A stretch of DNA of 64,000 bases from Monocercomonoides exilis (GCA_001643675.2 LSRY02000023.1:413501-477500), one strand, 5' to 3'. Positions 9,694 to 20,162 are shown, counted from the first letter of the stretch. Notes: generated by a model not told the origin, from the letters alone. Numbers and translations: made by a program.

Positions 9694-11197
9694 TAGAAAG
9701 AAAGAAAGAAAGTTTGGAAGAATAAATAGAAGAGGAGAGAAGAGACAGAAGAAGAGAAGAAAATGAATGAATGAACAATTCAAATAAAAAGGAAAAAATA
9801 ATAAAAGGAAGTTAAACTTCATGCATAATCGTTAAAAGCTCATCGGTTCCAACATTCAAAAAAGAACAAAAAAAAAAAAAAAAGAAAAAGAAATCTCATT
9901 TTATTTTTTTTCTTTCCTCTTTAACAAAAAAATGTTAGCATTCAATTTATAATTCTTTCCATTTTCATTTCCTCCAACCCCAACAACCAAACAACCCAAC
10001 AACTCAACAACCCAACAGTCAAACATACCGACAGTCTGGGCACGCTCACTTTGATTGAGAGCGGCTTCTCTACCACAGCCGACACGACTGTCCTTGCCTT
10101 CTCGGGGGGAAGCAAGATGGCTGTCTGCTGTGTCACTATCTCGAATCTGAAGCCTTGGCCAAAGAGAACCTGAAGGAAAAAGAGGGGGAAGGAGGAAGGA
10201 GGGGGTGCATGGATGTAAATGTGTGAATGTTGCAGTTTTTGTTTAATTATTTTCAGAATTCAATGAACGTGTATATTTAAATTTTTTGATTAAGGCAACA
10301 ACAATAATAACAATAGCAATAATATACCATAGAAGATTTCCCTCGAAGAGAATCGATCACTTCCTCTTGAGCAAAATATGCGCAGATCGATCCGTGGCCT
10401 GTTCGTTGGCTTCTCACTCGCTCAATGCCTTCAACAGGTCCATATTTCGCAAATTCTGCCAGTATCCTTTCATCGCTGCGATCCATTGGAAAATCATACA
10501 CTTCAATTCCACGTCGCTTAATGGGCAATGGCCCAGAAGATTGCTCAAGTTGTGGCGTTATTTTTGACTGATCGACAATTTCTTGGTAAGATGCTTCAAT
10601 AGCTATGTTGAATTCCCCTTGTTGCAGAGGTGTGATTTGAATTGGAAAATACTGAACACTTTGAGCATTAAGCTGTAATAATTTGAAAGCATATAAACAA
10701 ATATATCACAATTAAAAAATATTCAAATAAATGATAGTTGTATGGAAGAAAATTGCAGAAACCGAAAATGGTTGTTCAGATTCAACATCAGTTTTTTTTG
10801 TTGGATATATGATTTTTTTTGTCAAAACAATATTGGTACAATTTCTTTTTGCTTTTATTATAGCAATAATATCTAAATTTTGTCCTATGAATGAAGTACT
10901 ATGAAATACAAATTGAAATAAAGAATTCTTAAAAAAAATATAAAACCTAGCTCGAGAGGAAATGCCCAAAGCCGAAGATAGAGGAGAATCAGAGGACTCA
11001 AATCCACTTGAATATCCAGAACTGAAATCTAATTAGCAATCAATTAAACTTCAATTATTAAATATTTTCAAAATTTAATAAAAACCAAGATAATCCGAAT
11101 GTATAGGTAAAGAAAATTTAGAAAATAATCGGAGGGGCCTTGCACAAAAAGCTGTTACTGATAATGCTTCGTCAGAATGCCTGGAATCCATCATCAT
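5816..11197 (-). CDS. TRAPPC13: TRAPPC13-like TRAPP complex subunit with RRM-like segment and Glu-rich tail
   Basis: Ten exons splice in frame to 1,075 residues: 11197-11086, 11028-10947, 10898-10763, 10672-10328, 10169-10029, 9594-8886, 8732-8392, 8110-8006, 7586-7410 and 6895-5816. The family core is spread over them: LSVTAFCARPLRLFSKFSLP at the start; QYFPIQITPLQQGEFNI; EKPLSIKVSVPRL; NTFYVQAWISNESRMPLFIRR; INPVDIWSHVICL; SVPSTILVEEPFNVTFEIN; and EIGDLEQNTPVQFTVTFVAL. These follow the order of animal and fungal TRAPPC13 (DUF974), a TRAPPII/III subunit acting in vesicle tethering at the Golgi. Human TRAPPC13 is about 417 residues; the excess is Ser/Glu insertions in exons 6 and 7, an RRM-like stretch in exon 4 and about 260 acidic residues at the end. 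Exon 7 and 8 donors (GTGTGT, GTTTGA) are the least certain. Two further ATGs follow the first. Stop is TAG. Confidence 0.83.
6001..6072. repeat. 9-bp tandem repeat (8 units of CTTTTTCCT)
   Basis: Eight exact copies lie inside the last TRAPPC13 exon and encode a Lys-Glu-Glu repeat on the minus strand. Exact copies suggest recent slippage expansion. Confidence 0.95.
6541..6634. repeat. CTT/TCC microsatellite coding poly-Glu
   Basis: A trinucleotide run in the last TRAPPC13 exon gives an uninterrupted stretch of over 30 glutamates on the minus strand. The opposite strand would read poly-Ser or poly-Leu, which explains long antisense frames here. Confidence 0.93.
7687..7746. repeat. (AAT)n microsatellite in TRAPPC13 intron 8
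   Basis: About 20 AAT units follow a short GAT run within the intron 8005-7587. It is non-coding in the spliced gene. Confidence 0.93.
9619..9689. repeat. (GA)n / GATA microsatellite in TRAPPC13 intron 5
   Basis: A dinucleotide GA run interrupted by four GATA units lies just inside the acceptor end of the 434-nt intron. On the transcript it is a CT-rich tract near the 3' splice site and may act as part of the polypyrimidine tract. Confidence 0.9.
10331..10525 (-). other. RRM-like segment within TRAPPC13 exon 4
   Basis: In the frame of exon 4 the protein reads IEVYDFPMDRSDERILAEFA, then KYGPVEGIERVRSQRTG, then HGSICAYFAQEEVIDSL. This has the beta1-alpha1-beta2-beta3-alpha2 order of an RNA-recognition motif: RNP2-like IEVYDFP and a weak RNP1-like HGSICAYF lacking the usual aromatic positions. 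It sits where animal TRAPPC13 has only a short loop between beta strands. Flanking residues are TRAPPC13-like, so this looks like an insertion. RNA binding is not implied; Nup35-type RRMs, for example, dimerise. Confidence 0.5.
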
Positions 11198-11384
11198 CAG
11201 AAACAATATGGATCAAAGGGTATTCGATCACAAAAATTGAATGATGATTGAAATGCAAATAATGTGAAAAACCAATGTTCAAATAGATTTTTCTCAAATC
11301 ATGCAAAGAAAATTTGAGTTTCAATTTCAATTAAGAAATCCATAATTATTGTTATATACGACTTTTCAATAACAATCTTGAGCC
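11198..11384. promoter_or_regulatory. Divergent intergenic spacer, TRAPPC13 / HID1
   Basis: 187 bp lie between the two divergent ATGs and contain AT-rich sequence without a box I can name. Both encode Golgi-associated trafficking factors, so co-expression from one control region is plausible but not shown. Confidence 0.4.
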
Positions 11385-14300
11385 ATGGGTGGAGTACCAT
11401 CTAACACTATTAATTCACATATCACAACTATTTATCAAAAAGATATAGAATGTTAGCATTTAAAACATATTTATTTTAATTTTCTTACACTTTTTTCATT
11501 ATCAATTCTTTAAAGCGAATGATAAAGAGTTCTGGGATAATTTCATTGGAATGTTCGAACAAGAACAAACTGTCTCTAGCGTGTCTCATGCAATGATTAG
11601 ACTTCTGGCTTCATCAAAGCCTCACAATCTTGAAGAAATTCTAAAACAAATTACAAACAGACTTTACGAATTCAGTCAAAGTCCGAACCCAGAAAGAGCA
11701 CAACTCGTTACAAACCTTCTGAACTTTCTTTCAAAGATAATAACTGTTGTTATGGAGTCATCCTTTAAGTCATTTTTCCACAATTTTTTCTGGGTTTCGG
11801 AATCACCGAACAAACAACCTTTTGGAAAGGAACTACTTCATTTAATAATGCGACTCGCTTTTATACCTGGATTTACTTCGTCTATTTGTGCTCCGGAGAA
11901 TTTTATTTTCCCAAGTGGACTTATAACCTCCCTCAGGACTGATCTTGTTTGGTATGTCAAATATTTTTCTTGAAATCTGATAAAATTTTGCAATTTTATG
12001 AACTATTGTATCGTTTTCAGGGAAAAGGGAATTGGAAGGACCATTGAAAGTCCAATTCTAATTCAGTTTGATCAAGCTCGATTGGCAGTTGTGAATGTTC
12101 TTTTGGCAATGAACTCTGGGGCTCTCTATGGGAAATCTCTTATTAATAATTCAGATTTTCCAAAAGAAATAGGAAAAAATAAAGAATATTCATCTTTGAA
12201 AGAGAAAGAAGTTCCTTCGAAAAAAGAAGCAGAAAAAGAAAATGAAAAAGAAGAATGCAAAGAAGAAGAAAAGGAAAAAGAGGAAAAGGAAGCAAAGCCC
12301 AATGAAGAAGAAAACGAAGAAAAAGATCCAAAAGAAGACGAAGTGAAGAAGAAAGGAGCATCAGCAACAACAAAAGCAGAAGCAGAAGCAGATGAAGTTA
12401 AGAACGGTAACAATGAAGCAGAAGAAGCTGAAGCCGAAGCGGAAGCGGAAGAAATCCACAACGAAGATGTGAAACATTGGATCGGCTTTATGCTCTCCAA
12501 TGACTTACCAAATAAAGCCGAGCTTGTTGTTTCTCTTACAAACATCGTGTTCTCCTTCACCACCACTCCTCAAAAGCCTTTTTCCCTGCCTGTTTATTCG
12601 CAGAGGGCAGCGCTGACAGTTGGCTGTGAGACTCTTTTGCTGGCTTTGATTGAGCACCCACCGGTGGCTGTGCTGCTGGAGCAGGCAGGAGGAAGGAAGA
12701 GGAGGGGGAAGAAGAGAGAGACGGTGGAAGGGATAAAGAGGAAGTCGGTTGAATGTTTGAAAGAAATTGAATCAAAAGAAGAAATGAAGGAAGAAGAACA
12801 AAAAGAAGAAAAAGAAGAAAAGAAATCGGAAGAGACCAAATTCAATATTGACATTAGCTCTGAAAATTACCATTCTGAAGATGCAGGCCATCCATCATTG
12901 GTAGACATGGACTCATTAGAGGCAGCATCACAGGCACACTCACAAGCACTGAGAGAGAAGACGAAGAAGCAATTTCAACAACAAAAGCAGCAGCAGCAAA
13001 ATCAGCATTCGCATAAGTCTTCCTTGTCACTTGAAGAAGACGTTAGTAGATTGATGTCGCCACTTCCAGTGCCATTAGAGCAGCATTCACAAAAAGAAGA
13101 AGGAAAAGTAAAAGAAGGAGAAGGAGAAGGAGAAACGCAGCCAAATACTCAAAAATCACAGGATGTTTCATCTTTTGCTTCTGCATCTGTTTCTTCTTCT
13201 TCTTCTTCGTTGGTAGATGAGCAGAGCAAAGTGAAAGAAGCAAATAAGGAAGCGAAGCATACACCGCAGCACTATTCGACTCTGAGACAAGCAGAAAGCA
13301 GCAAAGAAGACGATTCAGATTCCTCTTCCTCTCGTTCATCTACTCCTTCATCATCATCATCTTCTTCTTCTTCTTCCTCCTCCTCCTCCTCCTCATCCTC
13401 CCCCGCTTCTTTAGATTCCCTTTACTCTTCCTCCCCGCAGTTCTTCCGCGACTTCTTCCAGCAGATGACGAACCCAGGCCATGTTCTCTTCCTCGGCTTC
13501 AGCTTCTCCCACGCACTGCTCTCCCTCGTCGCCTATCTCACTCCAAAATCTCCTTCCACTGCCCCTCTCCTTGGCTCCGACAGCAGCAGCTTCGGCGGTG
13601 GCTACCGCCCTTCGTTTGTCGACGCCTCTGCCTCCAGCTTCTCTGCTGCCACGTCTGCTGCCTTCGCTTCGATGTCTCCTTATCTCGTTCAGCCCCCCAT
13701 CCCCTCCACGCTCCCTCTTCTCCTCTTCCACCACATCCTCTCCGGCTGCCCGCAGCTCCTTCTCTTCTTCTCTTCTGATCCCCATCTCCTCCTCGGCGCT
13801 GTGAGTGCCCTGCTTGCTGTTCTCACCTATCTGACTTCTGAGCTGCCCCAGTTCGCCTACGCCCCTTCCTCCGACTCGACTTCTGCGCAGGCGGCGCTCG
13901 TGTTCCGCAGCTGCGCCCTCCAAAGCTGCCTCTCCTTTTTCGTGTTCCTGTCCACACAGCGTGCACTTGTCGTTGCAATGAACCGGCCATTCAAAGAAGG
14001 AACGCCGCGGACAGAGCGGAGTGAGTGGAGTTTCATTGACACAGCTGTTCTGTTGCTTGTGCGTGTCTGTCAGCAAACGGGGGCAGCAGACGCAGCGTTG
14101 ACACAGACGGCTCTTTCTGTCTTGAACAACATTGCGCCTTATGCGAAATCTCTCAGCCGCTCCTCTGCACAGGCGCTGGTGGGCTTGTTTGTGCAGTTCT
14201 CGGATCTTCCTTTGCTGGTGCAGTATCCCATCAGATTCAGCTATCTGCAGGCGATTCTGGAGGCGGTGAACACGATGCTGCAGTATCAGTGCGACGGGAA

Positions 14301-15463
14301 TGGATATCTTGTGTTCTTTATTGTGATGAACGCTGCCTCGTTTGAGGCGTTTTTGGCGCCGCTGCAGATTATGATGGTGCCTCAGAATGTGCAGCCTGTT
14401 GCAGCTGCGGGTGTGAATACAAATGTGAATGGAAATGCAAATGCGAATGCAAATACAAATGAGAAGGCGAAGGAGAATGCGAATTCTCTTCCACCTGCTG
14501 TGAAGATTGGAGAAGAAACAGCAGGGAAAAGTGAGGAGAGTGGGACAAAATCAGCTGTTGATACTGCTAATGATGCTGAGAAACAAAACACAGACAGAAA
14601 AGAGCAGAAGGAAGAAAAGAAAGAATCGAATTCTTCTTCTTCGCAAGAAACAAGCAATTCTGATAAAGAAAGCCCAAAACCAGAGCCACTTCAATCGGTT
14701 TCTACTGAAAATGGTGATGAACAAGTATCAAAATTGAGTGAAAACGAAAAAGATGAAACAAAAGAAACGGAAAATGAATCGCCTTTGCCATCTTCTTCTT
14801 CCTCTTCCTCTTCCTCTTCCTCTTCCTCTTCAACAACTTCTTCAGCACTTCAGCCAGAGAATGCACAATCTATTTCTTCTTCAACTGCTTCTGCTTCTGT
14901 TACAACTTCATCTGCATCCACATCATCTCAATCTGTATCTCAACTTCAACCTCAACCTCAGCCTCTCCTTCAGCCACTGTCTCAATCTCAATTTCAACCA
15001 CAACATCTTCCTTCTCTTTCCTCTCCCACTCCTCTCCCTCCTCTTCCCCCCGAGCTCCAGCATATCATCTCCCTCCGTGCCTCTCTTCCTCTTATCCCAG
15101 TCATTGCCACCATTCGCTATCTGCGCCCTCTCCTCTCCCGCGCAATGGCTGAGTCGTCAGTCAGAAACCAGGGCATCGCGAAGATGTGGGAGTCGACGAA
15201 GCAGACGGCGTGGATGGCGTTTGGCGGGAGAGATCTGCACACAAAAGAAGAGAGAGACGCACTGGAAGTGATAAGAACACAGACACTCGTGGGGATTCTG
15301 CCTGTGCCGCACCCGATTGCGGTGAGGCGGTTTCCGGGGGGAAAGGAATTCAGGTCGTGGAATACGACGATTGTTTGGGTTTGTGGTTGTTAGATTTTTT
15401 AATAATTTTAAATTATTATTATTGTTTTATTTGATTGGTTTATAATTAATCATTTGGAAAAAA

Positions 15464-15495
<32 letters not shown>

Positions 15496-15672
15496 GTTTC
15501 CTTATTTCAATATGCAATATATTAATATTAATATGTCTAACATATTTGTAATTTTCATCCTTCATCTATTCAATTCAATACCCAGCGAACTATCATTCAT
15601 CAATATCCCTCATTTTGGGATCCAAATTCTGTAACGCTGTTTCCAGTGCTACCGCAAATTCCGTTCTATTAA
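11385..15672 (+). CDS. HID1: HID1-like Golgi trafficking protein
   Basis: Four exons, 11385-11451, 11516-11951, 12021-15378 and 15586-15672, join in phase to 1,315 residues (human HID1 is 788). Conserved blocks run in family order: SNDKEFWDNFIGMF, TDLVWEKGIGRT, SVLNNIAPYAKSLS, NTMLQYQCDGNGYLVFFIV, TQTLVGILPVPHPIAVRRFP, and the last-exon end HQYPSFWDPNSVTLFPVL. HID1 is a peripheral protein of the trans-Golgi needed for dense-core vesicle or secretory sorting. Gly2 in MGGVPSNT with Ser at position 6 fits an N-myristoylation site, as in animal HID1. The extra length is Glu/Lys, Ser and Asn-rich insertions (about 12170-12470, 12760-13420, 14400-15000). Reading on without the last splice would end at 15393 and lose the conserved C-terminus, so I include exon 4. 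Confidence 0.88.
15467..15495. repeat. Poly-T run (29 nt) in HID1 intron 3
   Basis: Homopolymer of T upstream of the last HID1 acceptor at 15585. It may act as an extreme polypyrimidine tract, though it lies about 90 nt from the AG. Confidence 0.9.
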
Positions 15673-16303
15673 TAGCAATTATTAATTCCTTTTAAGTTGT
15701 TTTTTAGTTTTTTTTATAAAAAAAATTTTTTTTTAAATATGTTTTATTATTTGTTTCATTTATATGATATTTTGTGGTTTCTTTTTATACATTAGGCTTT
15801 TTTTGTTTATAAAAAAAAAAAATATCAACTTTTTTCAGAGTGGATTGTGTAAATAAAATTTAGAGACAGATTTTTTTTTGACAATGTCAGATTGTTCTGA
15901 ATAATAATTATTTTGTTTTCAAAATGTCAATTGAAAATAGTGAATAATAAACACATTTATTTTAATAAAGATTGTATTTTTTTTTTTTTTATTCAGTAAT
16001 AAACGTTTGAAAGAAGAAATGTGAAAATTTTCACTTTATAAAAATGACTGACTTTATTCATATAAAATTTATAATGTTTTTTAATAGGCTGTTTATTTGA
16101 ATAAGCACATTTCGTTCAAATATGAAGGTCTCATTCAGATTTTTTCAGTTGCTTATATTAAAAATTTAAATATTTTCTATAAAACATGTTCTCTTTTTAT
16201 TGCAAAATAGCTTTTTCTTGAGATAAAAGTCGATATTTTGGAATTGTTATTCATTCATTGTTTTGTTTCATTTTCAGGTTATATTTGTTCTCATTTTTTA
16301 AAT

Positions 16304-16508
16304 GACTAATCCTTTTTGAAATCATGTTTTTGTTCGAGTTTTGATGAAAATTTTTATCTCAATGGGATTATTTATAAAAAAACTTCTACATAAAAAACAC
16401 TCAGCATGTGATGATGTTTCAAAGTTATACACATTTTTTCTTTATCCCATCGAGTTAAAAATTCTGATCAAAACTCAAACGAAAGCATGATTTAAAAAAT
16501 GATTAGCC
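16304..16508. repeat. Imperfect inverted repeat, 65-bp arms, 75-bp loop
   Basis: Arms at 16304-16368 and 16444-16508 are complementary over essentially their full length with scattered mismatches (roughly four in five or better by eye). Both arms share the core GAGTTTTGAT. It may be a short foldback element or a transcribed hairpin; no coding function is visible. Confidence 0.75.
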
Positions 16509-16620
16509 ATATTTTTTCGGTTCTTAATCTTAACATTTCACATGAAGTCAAACGGAAAAAAAAAATAGTGTCAATTCTTTAAATTGATTTCATTCTTAAA
16601 GAATTCAATGAATTGAAAAA

Positions 16621-16893
16621 GAAATATGGCGCAAAATATTTTGTTTCAGGCTTCTTCATCGAAAAATTATGAACTTTTCATTTTCTTTTTAAAATCAAAA
16701 AACACTATAAAATGGGTCCAATTTTTGACATTCGTGAAATGTTGGAAAACTTTGTGCGATAACATCAATGATTGCTGTTCACAGATATGAAAATCAAATT
16801 TATTTTGAAATCTGTTAAAGTATATTGAAGTTATTGGAGAAATAATTTTTCAAAATTTCATTTTTCGAAATCTTGAAAGACTGAATATTTCCA
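16621..16893 (+). repeat. Diverged direct repeat, copy A
   Basis: It matches copy B at 17171-17443 in the same orientation. Shared blocks in order include CAAAATATTT, TTTCAGGC or CTTCAGGC, AAAATGGGT, TGACATTC, GATAAC, CAGATATGAAAA, TATTTTGAAATCTG and CTTGAAAG. Gaps are few and both copies have the same length. Confidence 0.75.
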
Positions 16894-17170
16894 TGTCAGT
16901 TCAAGTTTTCTTAACATTCGTTAATGAAAAAAATACTTTTCAATAAGTGTGTGATTTCTTTTGAAGTCAAATTTTATTTTAGTCATGTTTGATTTTCTTG
17001 TTCACAGATATTTACGGAAATATTTTTAGTAAGTGCCACACGCTTTCCATTAATTGACTTTCAAAGGCATGTTGTTTCAGAAAGATTAAGAAGTGCACTT
17101 GTGTTTTTAACCGAAACATCTGATTAATTTAAAAGTATTTTCGACGACTTTTTCATTCGAAATTTTTGAT

Positions 17171-17443
17171 AGAAAAAATGGGACAAAATATTTGTCTTCA
17201 GGCACTTTCATTGAAATATTATGCCCTTATGATACACTGTTTGTGTTCAAAAAATTCAATAAAAATGGGTTCATTTTATGACATTCATGGAATGTCACAA
17301 AACTTTTTGTGATAACGTCTATTATAGCTATTTGCAGATATGAAAAACCATTTTATTTTGAAATCTGAGAATGATTGACAAATTTATGAGTGAATCAATT
17401 TTTTCATTCTTTGTGCATAAAAAGCTTGAAAGTCTATATTTTT
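17171..17443 (+). repeat. Diverged direct repeat, copy B
   Basis: Partner of copy A, 550 bp downstream in the same orientation. No terminal repeats or target duplications are obvious around either copy, so an ancient segmental duplication and an unclassified element are both possible. Confidence 0.75.
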
Positions 17444-17872
17444 ACCCCAAATATAAAATCAAAAAAAATTATTCAAACTTTCTATCTTTTCTTTTCTTTT
17501 TCTTTAAATTGCTTTTGTTTGATTTTAGAATTTAAAAATGTTCTTTTTTAAAGATGAAATTCAAATTTCGTTAAATGAAATTTATGTTAAACATAAATAT
17601 TTCATAGGCAACACAATAATAATCAAATCAATAAATTCACTTGAATGAGAAATGAAATTTCTTAGAATTATTTATATTTCATTCAAAAGAAATAAATGTT
17701 TATAAGAAAGATATTCAACAAAAGTTCATTGATTTGCATTTACTTGACAAAGCTTCGTTCATAAGAAAAATTTTACTGCAAAATGTTTTTATGTCTTAAT
17801 CAGAAAAATTGCATAGGAAATCAACCTTTTCGAATAATGTGTTTAAAAAATGTATGATTATTTTTGAAATCA

Positions 17873-19270
17873 TATATTTTGGTATAAGGGTATTATATGG
17901 GAGTTTTCAAAAGAGTGTTAAACTTCATTTAAACATCTTTTTAACAATTATTATGACAAAAAATATGCAAGACATTTGTCGGAAACTCGTTTTCAGATAT
18001 TACAGTAATTGTTGAAAAAAGGTCGGTTTCACATAATTTTGGGTAATCAAATTTTAATTATTTTAAATGGCTGAACACATTTTTGATATCACCAAAACGA
18101 ATGAGCTTGACGATCTATTCCACGATGAAGATGCAACATGGAGGTGGTTTTTCATGAACATTTAGGGTGGGAGAATAATGCAATGTCATAAGTGCAGAAG
18201 ATATATGAAAGTTCAAAAGGGGGAGAAGTTCAATAAATATTGGTACTGTTCCAAATGTGGAAAAAAAAATCAGTTTTCGATGGAACAGTCTTTTCACAAA
18301 ATAAAATTGGATTGGGGAAAACAATGAGGATTCTTTTGTGGTATTGGGAGGGAATTTCAATAAAGCATATTTCTAGATTTATAGGAATTGACAGAAAGAC
18401 AATTGGATTTTGGGGGAGTGTGGTAAGAGTTGTGTGCATGAATGTGTGGAATGAGAGCCAAGTCCAAATAGGAGGGGAAGGAAAGACAGCAGAGATTGAT
18501 GAGGCTGTCTGGAGAAGGAGAAAATTCAAGAGAGGAAGGAGAAAAGAACAGATTTGGATTTTTGGTGGGGTAGAGAGATTGGAAGGTGGAGGAGCTGGTC
18601 CAAGATTCGTGATGATTGTGCCCAATCGTCGTAAAGAGACTTTGCTGCTAATCACACTGGAAAGAATACGCCCGGGAACAACAATCATGTCTGATGAGTG
18701 GAAGGCCTATTCCACTTCGAATCTTCACAATTACATACACAAAACTATCTGCCACAAACGATATTTTGTGGATCATGAAAGTGGAGCCTGCACCAATTCA
18801 ATTGAGGGATTGTGGGGCACTCTCAGAAAGTCTTTTTCCCCCTATGGAGTAAGGAAATCACTGATTCCTGATCATTTTAGCCATGCAAATGGTGAAATCA
18901 TCGAAGGATAATGGATTTTCCGATATTTTGATGCACATATCAAATTTTAAACGTGTGGAACACCATGCGCCTGAACCAGAACCTGACACAGAAGACAAAG
19001 ATACTGACATTCCTTGCATTGATGATATTTTTCATGAAGAATCGACTGACGAAGAATCGTCAGGATTAGCTTCAGAGGAAGAAAAAACCTCTGACTATGA
19101 ACCTTAATTTTTTGCAAATTTCTTTTTTTTATTCTTTTTATTTTTTTTCGAAAAAATATTTCCGACGCTCAACAATGCACAACACTATCATAAATAATAT
19201 CATTGATTCATAAAAAAGTTGTTGAACCGAAAATGAAAACTCCCATATCATACCCAGATACCTATATTTT
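17873..19270. mobile_element. Merlin-type (IS1016/IS1595-like) DNA transposon with TIRs and 8-bp target duplication
   Basis: The element is 17881-19262 (1,382 bp). Its TIRs are 29 bp (17881-17909 and 19234-19262), beginning GGTAT and matching at 26 of 29 positions. Direct copies of TATATTTT flank it at 17873-17880 and 19263-19270. An 8-bp duplication, GG-starting TIRs and a DDE transposase with an N-terminal zinc ribbon all fit the eukaryotic Merlin superfamily. The single transposase gene is broken, so the copy is not autonomous now. Confidence 0.9.
18067..19107 (+). pseudogene. Merlin/IS1595-like transposase, disrupted
   Basis: The reading frame begins at ATG 18067, meets an in-frame TAG at 18163 and continues with a zinc ribbon (CHKC ... 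CSKCGKK). The frame then changes at a run of nine A (18261-18269). The main open part (to 18911) has a helix-turn-helix region (SIKHISRFIGIDRKTI) and the DDE core: EIDEAVW, then TIMSDEWKAY, then GACTNSIEGLW, in the order of IS1595 and Merlin transposases. A further frame change near 18880-18911 leads to an acidic C-terminal tail ending at 19107. One stop and two shifts mark it as a pseudogene unless the assembly is wrong at the homopolymer. All three stop codons end real genes here, so TAG is not likely to be read through. Confidence 0.85.
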
Positions 19271-20162
19271 TTCGGGATGTTGATTTTTCAAAGATCGTTA
19301 GTTTTTTGAAAGAAATTTTGAATTCAAAAGAGAAAAAGCATGTTAATTGTTTTTTGAAACAAATGATTTTTCCGAATCAAAGATTAAAATGCATACAATA
19401 AGCCTTTTCACTTTTCAACGTTCATATGAAAATATTCAAGATAAATTTTTGAACTGAAAATTATGTATGAAAAAATATGATTTCTAAAATTATCACACAA
19501 ATTCATAGAAATTATTTGACATCAAAAAAGAATCACCTGTGTTATTAACAATTATATAATAATTAAAAAGCAAAGGTGTGCATTGTCCAAATATATTCTT
19601 TCTATCTCTTTCTTTCTTTTAATTAAAATTAATATTTTTGTTAATTTTTTCATATGTTCATTATTTTCGTTTTAATAATAAAACAGCAATTCATTGAAGT
19701 TCAAAATTTTGAATATAATTCAAAGCATATTATTTTTAAACAAAATTTCTTTTTGTTTTTGCATCTTCTGCGTAAATATAACTTTTTTATTGAATCTTTA
19801 ACAGTACAATATATCAAAATTAATAAATAATTTCATTTATTAATTTGAAAACGAGTAATAATCACTTGGAAAAATAACCAAATACTTTATATTATTTATT
19901 TTTTCATTGAAAAAGTATGATGTTTAGAAAATATTAACTAAAAAAGTTTTCATTGACCCGCAATTTGTACATTTCCAGACTTTTTTCATAAACTTATGGG
20001 ATATTCTCCATTGATATCAATATTGTGTAAACGTGTGAAAATGCATTAAAACACAGAAAAACGTTAAAATTTCGTTCATATTAAGGGAATTTATTACAGT
20101 CATTGGGTGTCTTTGATCTAGACTTTATTAAACAAGCAAACAAGTTTCGAATAAGTCATTTG
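19271..20162. other. Intergenic, no gene seen
   Basis: AT-rich spacer between the transposon and the ATPase. A TTACAG at 20094-20099 could be a splice acceptor for a 5' exon of the ATPase, but I find no matching coding exon upstream. Confidence 0.45.

Larger units (their letters stand above)
15673..17880. other. Gene-poor AT-rich region with repeats
   Basis: I see no coding sequence in this 2.2 kb. It holds a 65-bp inverted repeat pair and two diverged 273-bp direct repeats (listed separately) and ends at the target-site duplication of the transposon. It looks like a sink for decayed mobile or repetitive DNA. Confidence 0.6.

Noticed and set aside
13411-14076. 221-residue minus-strand open frame within HID1
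   Set aside because: It opposes the conserved HID1 blocks and has only Arg/Glu/Gly-rich composition.
12021-15393. HID1 ending at TAG 15391-15393
   Set aside because: A GTTTGT donor at 15379 joined in phase to 15586 restores the conserved W-D-containing C-terminus; reading through loses it.
18163-18165. TAG read as a sense codon (altered genetic code, as in some oxymonads)
   Set aside because: TAG ends TRAPPC13 and the giant gene, and TAA ends many others at the expected family C-termini, so the standard code fits better and the transposase is simply broken.
18115-18688. Minus-strand open frames inside the transposon
   Set aside because: The plus strand has zinc-ribbon and DDE motifs; the antisense frames are chance.
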